From Pseudotabrizicola alkalilacus (GTDB lineage: Bacteria > Pseudomonadota > Alphaproteobacteria > Rhodobacterales > Rhodobacteraceae), in the NCBI RefSeq assembly GCF_003443995.1, contig NZ_QWEY01000012.1, positions 1 to 64,000 on the forward strand: a stretch of 64,000 nucleotides of DNA. The letters are read 5' to 3'. The notes under the pieces were generated by a model, which did no database searches, was not told where the DNA came from, and was given only the letters and a program-made list of their open reading frames with translations. The translations under genes and the position numbers were made by a program. Positions 1-8,812 of this stretch are shown piece after piece. How positions within the stretch are numbered: the first letter of the stretch is position 1; the number at the start of each line of letters is the position of its first letter.

Positions 1-231
1 GAGTGATCCGCTGCGGAAACCTCTGTCGAGCCCCAAAGCTGACCGACTCGATGCCCCCTCCGCTATGTGCTCGGGGCACATCTCAGCAGTAGCCTCGTCT
101 CGAGGTTCCCCCAGTCCCAGGTCAGTGAAAATTCGTTTGTCGCTAATCCTGACTGTTGCGCGACCCGCCTCATACCGCCGTCGCTCTTGGCCCGCCGGTG
201 TGATCCGCCCGCCTCTCTCAGGACTGGACAA
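1..231. other. No supported gene
   Basis: Left edge of the window, upstream of the SOS operon. I see no reading frame with a recognisable family on either strand. Long open frames crossing it on the minus strand are by-products of the high GC of the genes to the right. It may carry the decayed end of another element, but nothing identifies one. Confidence 0.4.
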
Positions 232-246
232 GTTCCCCGAATGTTC
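232..246 (+). promoter_or_regulatory. LexA (SOS) box
   Basis: The sequence reads GTTC, seven bases, GTTC, the alphaproteobacterial LexA operator (GTTC-N7-GTTC direct repeat). It ends 36 bases before the SRAP start codon and is the only such site upstream of the SRAP-imuA-imuB-dnaE2 operon, so it most likely makes the whole operon DNA-damage inducible. Confidence 0.85.
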
Positions 247-281
247 GCACCCTTGGGTCTTCCCGATTCCGGACCCCGCCG

Positions 282-962
282 ATGTGCAATTTGTATTCCC
301 AGACCAAGAGCCAGGACGCGATGCGTCATGTGTTTGACGACATCGTGGAGGGTGGTGAAGGGTTTGACGACCTGACCGGCAACCTGCCACCGATGCCGGG
401 GATTTACCCTGATTACCCGGCGCCGGTGTTTCGCCATGGGGTGCAGGGCGGCTGGCAGCTGTCGATGGCCCGCTGGGGGATGCCGACGCCACCGCAGTTT
501 CTTGCGGGCAAGCGCACCGATCCCGGTGTCACCAACATCCGCAACCTTGCCTCGCCACATTGGCGGCGCTGGCTGGGAGTGGAACATCGCTGCCTCGTGC
601 CCTTCACCAGCTTTGCCGAGCCGGACAACCGCCCCAGCCCCGGCGAGGGCAAACCGGTGTGGTTTGCGCTTGGGACGGATCAGCCGCTGGCGTTCTTTGC
701 CGGCATCCGCACTGACTGGACCTCGGTGCGCAAGCTCAAGGAGGGCGAGGTGACGGTGGATGCCTTCGGGTTCCTCACCTGCGCGCCCAACCGCGAGGTG
801 GAGCGCATTCACCCCAAGGCCATGCCGGTCATTCTGGTTCGGCCCGAGGAATGGCGCACCTGGCTGACCGCGCCGATCAAACAGGCGCTGCATTTGCAAC
901 GCCCCCTGCCGGATGGCGAGCTGGACATCGTGGTGGAGGATGTGCGTGACAACCCTGCATAA
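282..962 (+). CDS. SOS response-associated peptidase (SRAP/YedK family)
   Basis: A 226-aa SRAP/HMCES-type protein. The family binds abasic sites in single-stranded DNA and forms a covalent thiazolidine link through Cys2, shielding the lesion; the start Met-Cys-Asn is therefore fixed. Visible family blocks are the N-terminal MCNLYSQT, the Asn in GVTNIRNLAS, the acidic residue in the FTSFAEPD loop, and the histidine in RIHPKAMPVIL. It heads an operon with imuA, imuB and dnaE2, which fits a role in damage tolerance. The LexA box lies directly upstream. Its 3' end overlaps the GTG start of imuA by 17 bases. Confidence 0.92.
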   Translation: MCNLYSQTKSQDAMRHVFDDIVEGGEGFDDLTGNLPPMPGIYPDYPAPVFRHGVQGGWQLSMARWGMPTPPQFLAGKRTDPGVTNIRNLASPHWRRWLGVEHRCLVPFTSFAEPDNRPSPGEGKPVWFALGTDQPLAFFAGIRTDWTSVRKLKEGEVTVDAFGFLTCAPNREVERIHPKAMPVILVRPEEWRTWLTAPIKQALHLQRPLPDGELDIVVEDVRDNPA

Positions 963-1581
963 CCTTGCTTCCCGCCCGGCACCTGCCGATCCGTTCACCC
1001 TGACCAAGACCCGGGTGCATGAGGCTGAGGGCCCGGGGCGGCGCAGCTTTGCGCTGTTCCAGACCCTGCGCCATCCCGGCGCGGTGCTTTGGGTGCTGCC
1101 CGCGCATGAGCCGCAACGCCCGATGCTGCGCGGCCTGCCTGTGGGACTGTCGGAGCGGTTGCTGCTGCTGACCCCCAGGAGCGAGACGGATCTGTTGTGG
1201 TGCGTCGAGGAAGCGTTGCGCGCGGCTCCGGTCGCACTGGTCATTGCCGAGCCGCAGCAGCTCTTGTCCCTGACCGCAGGCCGCCGGTTGCAACTGGCGG
1301 CAGAGACAGGGCGGACCACCGGGCTGATGCTGATCCGCGAGGATCACGGCAGCTCTGCCACCGAGACGCGCTGGCGCTGCGACCCTGTGTCCGCACACGT
1401 TCCCGTGTCCCGGGCTGCGACACATGCGGCAGCGGACTCGACTTTGCACCGCTGGGCCCTTAGTAAGAACAAAAAGGGAACAATTGGACATTGGGTTGTG
1501 AACTGGCATGGTGCGTCGGCTGCTTTCGATCTGGTTCCCGAGACTGGCGAGCGACGCCAGCCTGCGGAACCGGCCCGTTGA
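946..1581 (+). CDS. imuA: ImuA, SOS mutasome accessory protein
   Basis: 211-aa RecA-like accessory protein of the ImuA-ImuB-DnaE2 translesion mutasome. Family signatures are GRRSFALFQTLRHPGAVLWV near the N-terminus, RRLQLAAETGRTTGLMLIR in the middle and the C-terminal block WALSKNKKGTIGHWVVNW. I chose GTG at 946 because GGAGG lies six bases upstream and the start is then translationally coupled to SRAP; an upstream GTG or ATG would extend deep into SRAP. The 3' end overlaps imuB by 74 bases, a large but usual overlap for this operon. The nucleotide-binding motifs are weak, as in other ImuA proteins. Confidence 0.85.
   Translation: MTTLHNLASRPAPADPFTLTKTRVHEAEGPGRRSFALFQTLRHPGAVLWVLPAHEPQRPMLRGLPVGLSERLLLLTPRSETDLLWCVEEALRAAPVALVIAEPQQLLSLTAGRRLQLAAETGRTTGLMLIREDHGSSATETRWRCDPVSAHVPVSRAATHAAADSTLHRWALSKNKKGTIGHWVVNWHGASAAFDLVPETGERRQPAEPAR
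1467..1481 (+). promoter_or_regulatory. Possible internal LexA box before imuB
   Basis: An exact GAAC-N7-GAAC, the reverse complement of the LexA consensus, lies inside imuA 26 bases before imuB. It falls in codons for the conserved Lys-Asn-Lys-Lys-Gly block of ImuA, so coding constraint could create it by chance. It may instead mark a second SOS promoter for imuB-dnaE2. Confidence 0.35.
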
Positions 1582-3007
1582 AGGGCCGTTTGCGCTGACC
1601 CATCGGTCGGGTAATTCCGATCATCTGCATTGTCTGAACTGTGCTGCGGAACAGCGTGGGCTGCATCGCGGCATGCCGCTCGCCGATGCCCGCGCGATCT
1701 GCCCCGATCTCTCCACTCGCCCCACCGATCTGGCACGTGAAGTGGCAGCACTGGCCAGCCTGCGCCGTTGGGCCAGCCGCTATGCCCCGATGGTCGCCAG
1801 TGACGGGGCTGATGGGCTGATGGCCGACATCACCGGCGTCGCGCATCTGTTCGGCGGTGAGGCGGAGCTCCGCTCTGACCTGCACGCCCGGCTGGAGCGC
1901 GCCGGGCTGTCGGTCAGCAGCGCCATCGCAGGCACGCGCGGGGCTGCCTATGCGCTGGCACGCCATGGCGGTGGGATCATTGCCGATGGCGATCTGGCGC
2001 AGGGTGTCGGGCGACTGCCGGTCTCGGCTCTGCGCATTGACCATGCCACCGCGGAGGCACTGGCCCGTGTCGGCCTGTCGCAGATGCGCGACCTGATCGC
2101 CCAACCCCGCGCGCCTCTGGCCCGCCGCTTTGGTCAAGCGCTGGTGCTGCGGCTCGATCAGCTGCTTGGTCACCAGCCTGAGCCGGTTGCCGCCGGAGCG
2201 GAGCCACCGCATTTCGGGGTGCGGATGACCCTGCCGGAACCGATCGGCCTGCAGTCCGATGTGATGGCGGGCCTCTCGCGCCTGCTCGACCGGCTCTGCG
2301 CCACGCTGGCGTTGCATCACCACGGCGCGCGCCGTCTGCGGCTGGAGCTGCGCCGGGTCGATCATGGCACGGTGCAGGTCGAGATCGGTCTGGCGCGCGC
2401 CATGCGCGATCCGGTCCGCATGGCAGCCTTGTTCGCCAAAGGCGTGGATGAGGTCGACGCAGGCTTTGGCATCGACGCGATGCGCCTGTCTGCCCCGATC
2501 ACTGAACCGCTGCCGCCCGAGCAGATCGGCAGCGGCCCCGTCCTGCGGCATGAGGATGCGCTGGCCGATCTGATCTCACGCCTTGGCAACCGGATCGGCT
2601 TTGACCGCGTGCTCCGGATGCAGCCTGCCGACAGTAAGATCCCCGAGCGCAGTTTTCAGCTGGTCGCTGCGGCGTGGTCCGAGCCCGTCGCTGCCCCGCC
2701 TCGGCACGGCCCGGCGCGGCCCCTCACGCTGTTTCCCCCCGAGCCCGTCAGCCATGCTTCCGGACACCCGCCGGCGCAGTTCCGATGGCGGAGGATGCGT
2801 TTCACCACCCTGCGCGCGCATGGCCCGGAACGGATTGCACCGGAGTGGTGGTTCGATGATCCGGCATGGCGCAGCGGTATGCGCGACTACTGGCGGATCG
2901 AGACCCGCGAGGGTCCGCGCCTGTGGCTATTCCATACCCCGCAAGCCCCGGACTGGCCTGTGCCCGCAGGAGCGCAAAACTGGTGCGTGCAGGGGGAGTT
3001 CATATGA
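1508..3007 (+). CDS. imuB: ImuB, Y-family polymerase-like mutasome subunit
   Basis: 499-aa Y-family DNA polymerase homologue. ImuB proteins lack polymerase activity and act as the hub linking ImuA, DnaE2 and the beta clamp. Here the acidic metal-binding residues of active Y polymerases are absent: the N-terminus reads IWFPRLASD and the second site MADITGVAHLFGG. A clamp-binding motif of the ImuB type, RPLTLF, lies at about residues 404-409, ahead of the C-terminal domain. The TGA stop overlaps the dnaE2 ATG (ATGA), implying coupled translation of the two mutasome subunits. Confidence 0.9.
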   Translation: MVRRLLSIWFPRLASDASLRNRPVEGPFALTHRSGNSDHLHCLNCAAEQRGLHRGMPLADARAICPDLSTRPTDLAREVAALASLRRWASRYAPMVASDGADGLMADITGVAHLFGGEAELRSDLHARLERAGLSVSSAIAGTRGAAYALARHGGGIIADGDLAQGVGRLPVSALRIDHATAEALARVGLSQMRDLIAQPRAPLARRFGQALVLRLDQLLGHQPEPVAAGAEPPHFGVRMTLPEPIGLQSDVMAGLSRLLDRLCATLALHHHGARRLRLELRRVDHGTVQVEIGLARAMRDPVRMAALFAKGVDEVDAGFGIDAMRLSAPITEPLPPEQIGSGPVLRHEDALADLISRLGNRIGFDRVLRMQPADSKIPERSFQLVAAAWSEPVAAPPRHGPARPLTLFPPEPVSHASGHPPAQFRWRRMRFTTLRAHGPERIAPEWWFDDPAWRSGMRDYWRIETREGPRLWLFHTPQAPDWPVPAGAQNWCVQGEFI

Positions 3008-6000
3008 CCCCCTACGCCGAGCTGTGCGTGACGTCGAACTTCACCTTCCTGACCGGAGCCTCGCACCCCGAGGAGTTGATGACGCGGGCGGCGGAGCTGG
3101 GTCTCAGCGCCATCGCCATCACCGACCGCAACTCTGTGGCGGGCGTGGTGCGGGCGTTTTCGGCACTTAAAGAGCTGACCCGGCAGCGCGAAGAGGCATT
3201 GGCCACCGATCAGGCCGCGCAGGACGGGCCGAGCATCCGGTCGCAGCACGTCACCGACCATTCCAGCCGTCAGACCGTGCCGCATTTCAGCGGGGCAACC
3301 GCCGCCCCTGTCCTGCCCGACACGCCGCTGCCCCGGTTGATCCCCGGTGCGCGGCTGGTGCTCACCGACTCTGCCGTCGAATGGCTGGCCCTGCCGACCG
3401 ATGTCGCGGCATGGTCGCGGCTGACGCGGCTGCTCTCCTTGGGCAAGCGCCGTGCGCCCAAGGGTGACTGTCATCTAACCTGCGCCGATCTCTTGGACTG
3501 GGGCACAGGACTGATCCTGATCGCCTTGCCACCCGATCTGATGGAGGCCGATGCCCGGCAGCTTGCCGCCGCCCGCGCCGATATGGCCCGCATATCAGCG
3601 GCCTTTCCCGGCCAGTGCTTTCTGGGCGCTGCCCCGCATTACGATGGCCGCGATCAGCCGCGTCTTGACCGGTTTGCCACGCTTGCCCAAGGCGTGGCCC
3701 TACCACTGGTCGCGGTCGGCAATGTGCTGATGCACCGCGCCGCCCGCCGCCCGCTGGCCGATGTGCTGACTTGCCTGCGCCTTGGCTGCACCATCGACAA
3801 TATCGGCCAGCACCGCCTGACCAATGGCGAGCACCGGCTGAAGTCCGGAGCCGAGATGGCGCGGCTGTTCCACCGCTATCCCGCCGCGATCCGGCGCACG
3901 GTCGAGATCGCAAATGCCTGCGGCTTCCGGCTGGATGAGCTGCGCTATCAATACCCTGATGAGGCACAGGATGGCGAACCCGCACAGGCAAGGCTGGAGC
4001 GGTTGACGCGCAACGGGCTGATCTGGCGCTATCCCGACGGCGCCTCGCCCAAGATCATCGCCCGCGTCGAGAAGGAACTCGCCCTGATCCGCGATGTCGA
4101 CTATGCGCCCTATTTCCTGACCGTGCATGATATCGTGGCCTTCGCCAGATCGCGCGGCATCCTGTGTCAGGGGCGCGGATCGGCGGCCAATTCGGTGGTG
4201 TGTTATCTTCTGGGCATCACCGAGGTGCCGCCCGAATCCATCACCCTGATCTTTGAGCGCTTCATCAGCAAGGAACGCGGCGAGCCGCCGGATATCGACG
4301 TGGATTTCGAACATGAACGCCGGGAAGAGGTGATCCAGTGGATCTATGAGCGCTATGGCCGCGAGCGTGCCGGCTTGACCGCCACCGTGATCCATTTCCG
4401 CTCCCGCGCCGCCATCCGCGAGGTCGGCAAGGTCATGGGGTTATCACAGGATGTAGTAGCCCGCCTCTCAGGCCAGATCTGGGGCTGGTCCTCCTCTGCA
4501 CCCGGCCAGGACCGGATGCGCGACGCAGGCCTTGATCCGACCGACCGGCGCATGATGCTGACCACCCGGCTGATCGGCGAGATCATTGGTTTTCCGCGCC
4601 ATCTGAGCCAGCATGTCGGCGGCTTTGTCATCACCCAAGGCCGCCTCGATGAACTCTGCCCGATCGAAAATGCCGCGATGGAAGATCGCACCGTGATCGA
4701 ATGGGACAAGGATGACATCGACGCGCTGGGGTTGCTGAAGGTCGATATCCTCGGCCTCGGCATGCTGACCTGTATCCGCAAGGCGTTCAAACTGCTGGCC
4801 GATCATCGCGGGCTTGGCCTGACGCTGGCCAACACCCCGGCCGAAGACCCAGCAATCTATGACATGCTGTGCCGGGCCGATGCGATCGGGGTGTTTCAGG
4901 TCGAAAGCCGGGCGCAGCTGAATTTCCTGCCCCGGATGCGGCCACGCGAGTTCTACGATCTGGTCTGCGAGGTCGCCATCATCCGCCCCGGCCCCATTCA
5001 GGGCGGCATGGTGCATCCCTTCATCAACCGCCGACAGGGGAAGGAGGCCGTCGAAGATCTCGGCCCCGCCATGATGGAGGTGCTCGGCCGCACCTACGGC
5101 GTGCCGCTGTTCCAGGAGCAGGCGATGCAGATCGCTGTCGTGGCGGCGGGCTTTACCCCGGCAGAGGCTGACCGCCTGCGCCGGTCCCTCGCCACCTTCA
5201 AACGCATGGGCACCATCGGCTCCTTCCGTGACCGCTTTGTCTCCGGCATGCTGGAACGCGGCTATGACGCTGATTTCGCGGCCCGCTGCTTTGCGCAGAT
5301 CGAGGGCTTTGGCAGCTATGGCTTTCCTGAAAGCCATGCCGCCAGCTTTGCCCGGCTGGTCTATATCTCCGCCTGGCTCAAGTGCCATCATCAGGCGGTG
5401 TTCACCTGCGCCCTCCTGAACAGTCAGCCCTTGGGTTTCTACGCCCCGGCGCAGCTGGTGCGCGATGCCCGCGACTGCGGGGTCGAGGTGCGGCAGGTTT
5501 CGGTCAACCATTCGCTGTGGGATTGCACGCTGGAGCCTCGCGCCGATGGCGTGCTCGCCCTGCGGCTGGGGTTCCGCCAGATCAAAGGGCTGCGTGAGGA
5601 GGATGCAAACTGGATCGCCGCTGCACGTGGCAACGGCTATCCCGATGTCGAAAGCCTGTGGCGCCGCGCCGGGGTGCAGCCCGATACGCTGGAGCGGCTG
5701 GCCGAAGGCGACGCCTTTGCCGCCCTCGGCCTTACGCGCCGCGATGCGCTCTGGGCGGCCAAGGCGCTGCGCGCCCCTGCGCCATTGCCGCTGTTTGGGC
5801 CGGATGGTGAAGGGGGCGTCGAGCCTACAGTCACCCTGCCGCGCATGACCCTGGGCCAGGAGGTGATCGAGGATTACCTGTCGCTCCGCCTGTCCTTGCG
5901 CGCCCATCCGATGGAACTGCTGCGCCCGCGGCTACCCGAAAGCCTGCCGCATGATCGGCTGCCAGAGGCCAAAGGCCGCGTCACCGTTACCGGCCTTGTT

Positions 6001-6366
6001 ATCACCCGCCAGCGCCCCGGCACCGCCTCCGGCGTGATCTTCCTGACGCTGGAGGATGAGACCGGCACCGCAAATATCGTGGTCTGGAAAAAGGTCTACG
6101 AGACCTTCCGCAAGGCGGTGATTGCCGGCCGCCTCATCCGCGTGCGCGGCCGGATCGAACGGGACGGTCCGGTGATACATCTGATCGCAGAACAGGTCGA
6201 AGACGTCTCGCCGCTGCTGACCACCCTCGGACGTCCGGTGATGATCCCGTCCAACGACGGGCGGGCGGATGAGACGAAACGGCCTGTCGGTGGCAGGGAG
6301 CAGTCCAGCGCCCGCCACCCGCGCGAACAGGCAAGGAAGCTGTTCCCAAGCCGGGATTTTCATTAG
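3004..6366 (+). CDS. dnaE2: Error-prone DNA polymerase DnaE2 (ImuC)
   Basis: 1120-aa C-family polymerase, the catalytic translesion subunit of the mutasome. An N-terminal PHP domain starts at YAELCVTSNFTFLTG. The polymerase active site has PDIDVDF with aspartates near 430, 432 and 434 and a third at about 581 in KVDILGLG. An OB-fold lies at roughly 990-1065, and the protein ends with the DnaE2-typical basic tail RKLFPSRDFH. ATG at 3004 overlaps the imuB stop; a longer in-frame start inside imuB is unlikely. The gene is complete; an IS1182-family element sits 32 bases after its stop codon. Confidence 0.94.
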   Translation: MTPYAELCVTSNFTFLTGASHPEELMTRAAELGLSAIAITDRNSVAGVVRAFSALKELTRQREEALATDQAAQDGPSIRSQHVTDHSSRQTVPHFSGATAAPVLPDTPLPRLIPGARLVLTDSAVEWLALPTDVAAWSRLTRLLSLGKRRAPKGDCHLTCADLLDWGTGLILIALPPDLMEADARQLAAARADMARISAAFPGQCFLGAAPHYDGRDQPRLDRFATLAQGVALPLVAVGNVLMHRAARRPLADVLTCLRLGCTIDNIGQHRLTNGEHRLKSGAEMARLFHRYPAAIRRTVEIANACGFRLDELRYQYPDEAQDGEPAQARLERLTRNGLIWRYPDGASPKIIARVEKELALIRDVDYAPYFLTVHDIVAFARSRGILCQGRGSAANSVVCYLLGITEVPPESITLIFERFISKERGEPPDIDVDFEHERREEVIQWIYERYGRERAGLTATVIHFRSRAAIREVGKVMGLSQDVVARLSGQIWGWSSSAPGQDRMRDAGLDPTDRRMMLTTRLIGEIIGFPRHLSQHVGGFVITQGRLDELCPIENAAMEDRTVIEWDKDDIDALGLLKVDILGLGMLTCIRKAFKLLADHRGLGLTLANTPAEDPAIYDMLCRADAIGVFQVESRAQLNFLPRMRPREFYDLVCEVAIIRPGPIQGGMVHPFINRRQGKEAVEDLGPAMMEVLGRTYGVPLFQEQAMQIAVVAAGFTPAEADRLRRSLATFKRMGTIGSFRDRFVSGMLERGYDADFAARCFAQIEGFGSYGFPESHAASFARLVYISAWLKCHHQAVFTCALLNSQPLGFYAPAQLVRDARDCGVEVRQVSVNHSLWDCTLEPRADGVLALRLGFRQIKGLREEDANWIAAARGNGYPDVESLWRRAGVQPDTLERLAEGDAFAALGLTRRDALWAAKALRAPAPLPLFGPDGEGGVEPTVTLPRMTLGQEVIEDYLSLRLSLRAHPMELLRPRLPESLPHDRLPEAKGRVTVTGLVITRQRPGTASGVIFLTLEDETGTANIVVWKKVYETFRKAVIAGRLIRVRGRIERDGPVIHLIAEQVEDVSPLLTTLGRPVMIPSNDGRADETKRPVGGREQSSARHPREQARKLFPSRDFH

Positions 6367-6398
6367 AGGGAAAAGGCAATCGAATGACGCGAAGGGCG

Positions 6399-8062
6399 GA
6401 GGCTGTGTAGAAACCCTGATTTATGCTATGCTTACGCATGGTTGGGAGGCTTTGCATGGCAGGTTTCATCGAGGGTGTCAGCCGCGATCAGACGACGCTT
6501 TTCCCTGATCGGTTGGATGACTGGATCGGGGAAGATCAACTAGTGCGCGTGGTCGATCTGTTTGTTGACCAGCTGGATCTGACCGCACTCGGATTTCAAC
6601 GTCATACCGCCGCGCGCACGGGGCGGCCTGGGTATCACCCGGCTGTGCTGCTCAAGCTTTTCATCTACGGCTATCTGAACCGCATCCCCTCCAGCCGCCG
6701 CCTGGAAAGCGAAGCCGGTCGCAATGTCGAGGTGATGTGGCTGATCGGTCGACTGGTTCCTGATCACAAGACCATTGCGGATTTCCTGCGCCAGAATGGC
6801 CCGGCGATCCGTAAGGCATGCGCGAAGTTCGTCGAACTCTGCCGCCGGATTGGCGTGCTGAAGGGCGAGGTCGTGGCCGTGGATGGCAGCAAGTTCAAAG
6901 CGGTGAACAATCGGGACCGGAATTTTACCAAAGGCAAGATCGCCAGTCGCCTTGCGCATCTGGAAGTCGAGGCCGGCCGCTATATTGAGGAAGCCGACCG
7001 GATCGACCGTCAGGAAGCTGGCGCAGCACGGGCTGAGCGGTCGGCGCATTTGACCGGCCGATATCACCGTATCCGACAGGAGATAGAACGCTTGCTGGCC
7101 ATGGACAAAGCACTGGCCGATGCACCAGACGGGCAGATCTCGCTCACAGATCCCGATGCCCGGGCAATGGCGACACGCGCACAACATAGCGGGCATGTCG
7201 GCTATAATGTTCAAAGTGTTGTTGATGCGGAGACGCATCTGATCGTGACGCACGAGGTCACCAATCAGGGGCATGACCGGGATCTTCTGACCAAGATGGC
7301 CACACAGGCGAAGGCTGTTCTGCAGCGCGAGGAACTGCACATCCTTGCCGACAAGGGCTACTTCAGCGCCCTCGAAATCCTCGCTTGCCACAAGGCGGGT
7401 ATCACCGCGACTGTGCCGCGATCGGACACGTCCGGTGCTCGGTCAAAGGGGCACTTTGTGAAGGCTGACTTTGCCTATGAACACGATGCCGACATCTATC
7501 GCTGCCCGGCGGGGCAGGTGCTGACACACCGCGCCACCACCGAGCAGCAGGGTCTTCAAATGCGGCGGTATTGGACCAACGCGTGCAAGGATTGCGCCCT
7601 CAAGAACCGCTGCACCACGGGGCACGAAAGGCGGGTCTCCAGATGGGAACACGAACACCTGGTCGAAGCCTCGAATGCCCGCCGCCGCAGCCCGGCCGCC
7701 CCAATGAGCGTCCGCCGCTCTACAGTCGAGCACCCGTTTGGCACGATCAAGTCCTGGACGGGACCCTGCCATTTCCTGACCCGACAGCTTTGGGGCGTGC
7801 GCACGGAAATGGCGCTGAATGTGCTGGCCTACAACATCAAACGCATGGTTGCCTTGGTTGGGATCAAGGGACTGAGGGCGGCAATCCCAGGGTAGATCGG
7901 GCCAGGATGGGCTTCCATCAACGGTTTGGCGTGCGTCAAGGCGTCTTTTCGAGCCCCCAGGCACGTCCACAACCAAGTTTGCGGCCGATCCGAGCCAAAA
8001 TCCACGCGCAGGACAAAACCGCGACCCGCGCCCCCCTCGTCATCGAGTTTTCACACAGCCTC
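6399..8062 (+). mobile_element. IS1182-family insertion sequence, complete
   Basis: A 1664-bp element bounded by imperfect inverted repeats: the left end starts GAGGCTGTGTAGAAACCC and the right end, reversed, starts GAGGCTGTGTGAAAACTC (15 of 18 match). GGCG flanks both ends immediately outside (6395-6398 and 8063-8066), consistent with a 4-bp target duplication. One transposase gene fills most of it. Joining 6398 to 8067 restores a plain dnaE2 downstream region, so the insertion broke no gene I can see. Confidence 0.85.
6456..7895 (+). CDS. IS1182-family transposase
   Basis: 479-aa DDE transposase. The N-terminal region (residues about 1-110) carries the family pattern RPGYHPAVLLKLFIYGYLNR. 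Catalytic blocks are VVAVDGSKFKAVNNRDRNF (first Asp), ILADKGYFS (second Asp) and VEHPFGTIKSW (Glu). A cysteine cluster in the C-terminal third (CP, CKDC, NRC) matches the zinc-binding part of the family. I chose ATG 6456 because GGGAGG lies seven bases upstream; an earlier in-frame start would have no ribosome site. The gene is intact and lies inside complete ends, so the element may still be active. Confidence 0.93.
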   Translation: MAGFIEGVSRDQTTLFPDRLDDWIGEDQLVRVVDLFVDQLDLTALGFQRHTAARTGRPGYHPAVLLKLFIYGYLNRIPSSRRLESEAGRNVEVMWLIGRLVPDHKTIADFLRQNGPAIRKACAKFVELCRRIGVLKGEVVAVDGSKFKAVNNRDRNFTKGKIASRLAHLEVEAGRYIEEADRIDRQEAGAARAERSAHLTGRYHRIRQEIERLLAMDKALADAPDGQISLTDPDARAMATRAQHSGHVGYNVQSVVDAETHLIVTHEVTNQGHDRDLLTKMATQAKAVLQREELHILADKGYFSALEILACHKAGITATVPRSDTSGARSKGHFVKADFAYEHDADIYRCPAGQVLTHRATTEQQGLQMRRYWTNACKDCALKNRCTTGHERRVSRWEHEHLVEASNARRRSPAAPMSVRRSTVEHPFGTIKSWTGPCHFLTRQLWGVRTEMALNVLAYNIKRMVALVGIKGLRAAIPG

Positions 8063-8302
8063 GGCGGAAAGCCGACCGATGCATATGCAGCAAACCTATA
8101 AGCGCTCTGCCAGAGGTCGCTATTCGATCTCGATGCAAGCAGCGGACGATGTTACTGGTTCGGATAAGCGCAGAGAGCCTTTAGCGGACGGTGGCGGCCA
8201 CCCATAGCAGAGCCTTCACGCCAAAGTTTTTCCACGGTTACGAACTAGATAAAAAGCCGCACTGTGTCGCCGCTGGACGGTTCCGTCCGATCATGCCGCC
8301 CC
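8063..8302. other. No supported gene between IS1182 and IS3 remnant
   Basis: About 240 bases beyond the right end of the IS1182-family element. I find no coding region with a recognisable family, no ribosome site leading an open frame, and no strong hairpin. Confidence 0.4.
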
Positions 8303-8546
8303 TCACTTCCCGGTCCTAGGCATGAGCTTTCTTGCCAAAAAATCGTTGGCCACGGCTAGCTCTCCGATCTTGGCATGCGGGTCACGGACCGTGTCTTGGC
8401 GACCTCGGCTGCCACAGCGACCTTGCCGCCTCGCTCAAAGATGCCTCCACCCCCGTCAAGAAGCGATCGTTTCGATTGGTGGATTATCGTCGGGTGCACC
8501 CCGTATTCGGCGGGCAGTTCCGACACCGTGCGCTCTCCTCCGTTAC
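8303..8546 (-). pseudogene. Decayed IS3-family transposase orfA remnant
   Basis: Read on the minus strand this encodes most of an IS3-type orfA helix-turn-helix protein: GERTVSELPAEYGVHPTIIH, then LLDGGGGIFERGGKVAV, then after a frameshift KIGELAVANDFLARKLMP and a TGA at 8303-8305. The order and wording match the common orfA pattern (SELAAEYGVHPT, IFERG, LHAKIGELAVANDFL). At least one frameshift and an in-frame stop separate the halves, and no recognisable orfB follows, so it is dead. Confidence 0.75.
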
Positions 8547-8758
8547 GGCCCCCAGCGTAACCCGACCATTGAAAACCGCAACGTGGTTCCTGCGTTTTGA
8601 CCTACTTTTATTTCCTCGCGCTTTGAGATCAGCAGACTTCAGATTGCAGATTCCGTCACATTCCGTTTTCGGGGTAGCTCAGACGCGCAGCTTCAAGGTG
8701 CAGCACATCAAAGCCGCATACTGCTCCGCTAGTCGGCTCAAAAGATATTCTTCGACAC

Positions 8759-8784
8759 GGAACCAATATGATCGCGTGAGCGTT
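8759..8784 (+). promoter_or_regulatory. EcfG-type general stress promoter
   Basis: GGAAC, 17 bases, CGTT, matching the -35 and -10 elements recognised by the alphaproteobacterial general stress sigma factor EcfG. It ends 28 bases before the start of the FAD-dependent protein gene. The DUF892 protein and catalase downstream are common members of that regulon, which supports the reading. Confidence 0.6.
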
Positions 8785-8812
8785 CGTAGCCAGACCTTCG
8801 GAGAAATCGACC

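Noticed and set aside
63-1319. Long minus-strand open frame (418 codons) across SRAP and imuA
   Set aside because: It is antisense to two well-supported genes, has no family motif, and is rich in Arg/Ala/Gly/Pro as expected from GC-rich shadow frames.
4468-5907. 479-codon minus-strand open frame
   Set aside because: It lies inside dnaE2 on the other strand, where the polymerase reading is continuous and conserved.
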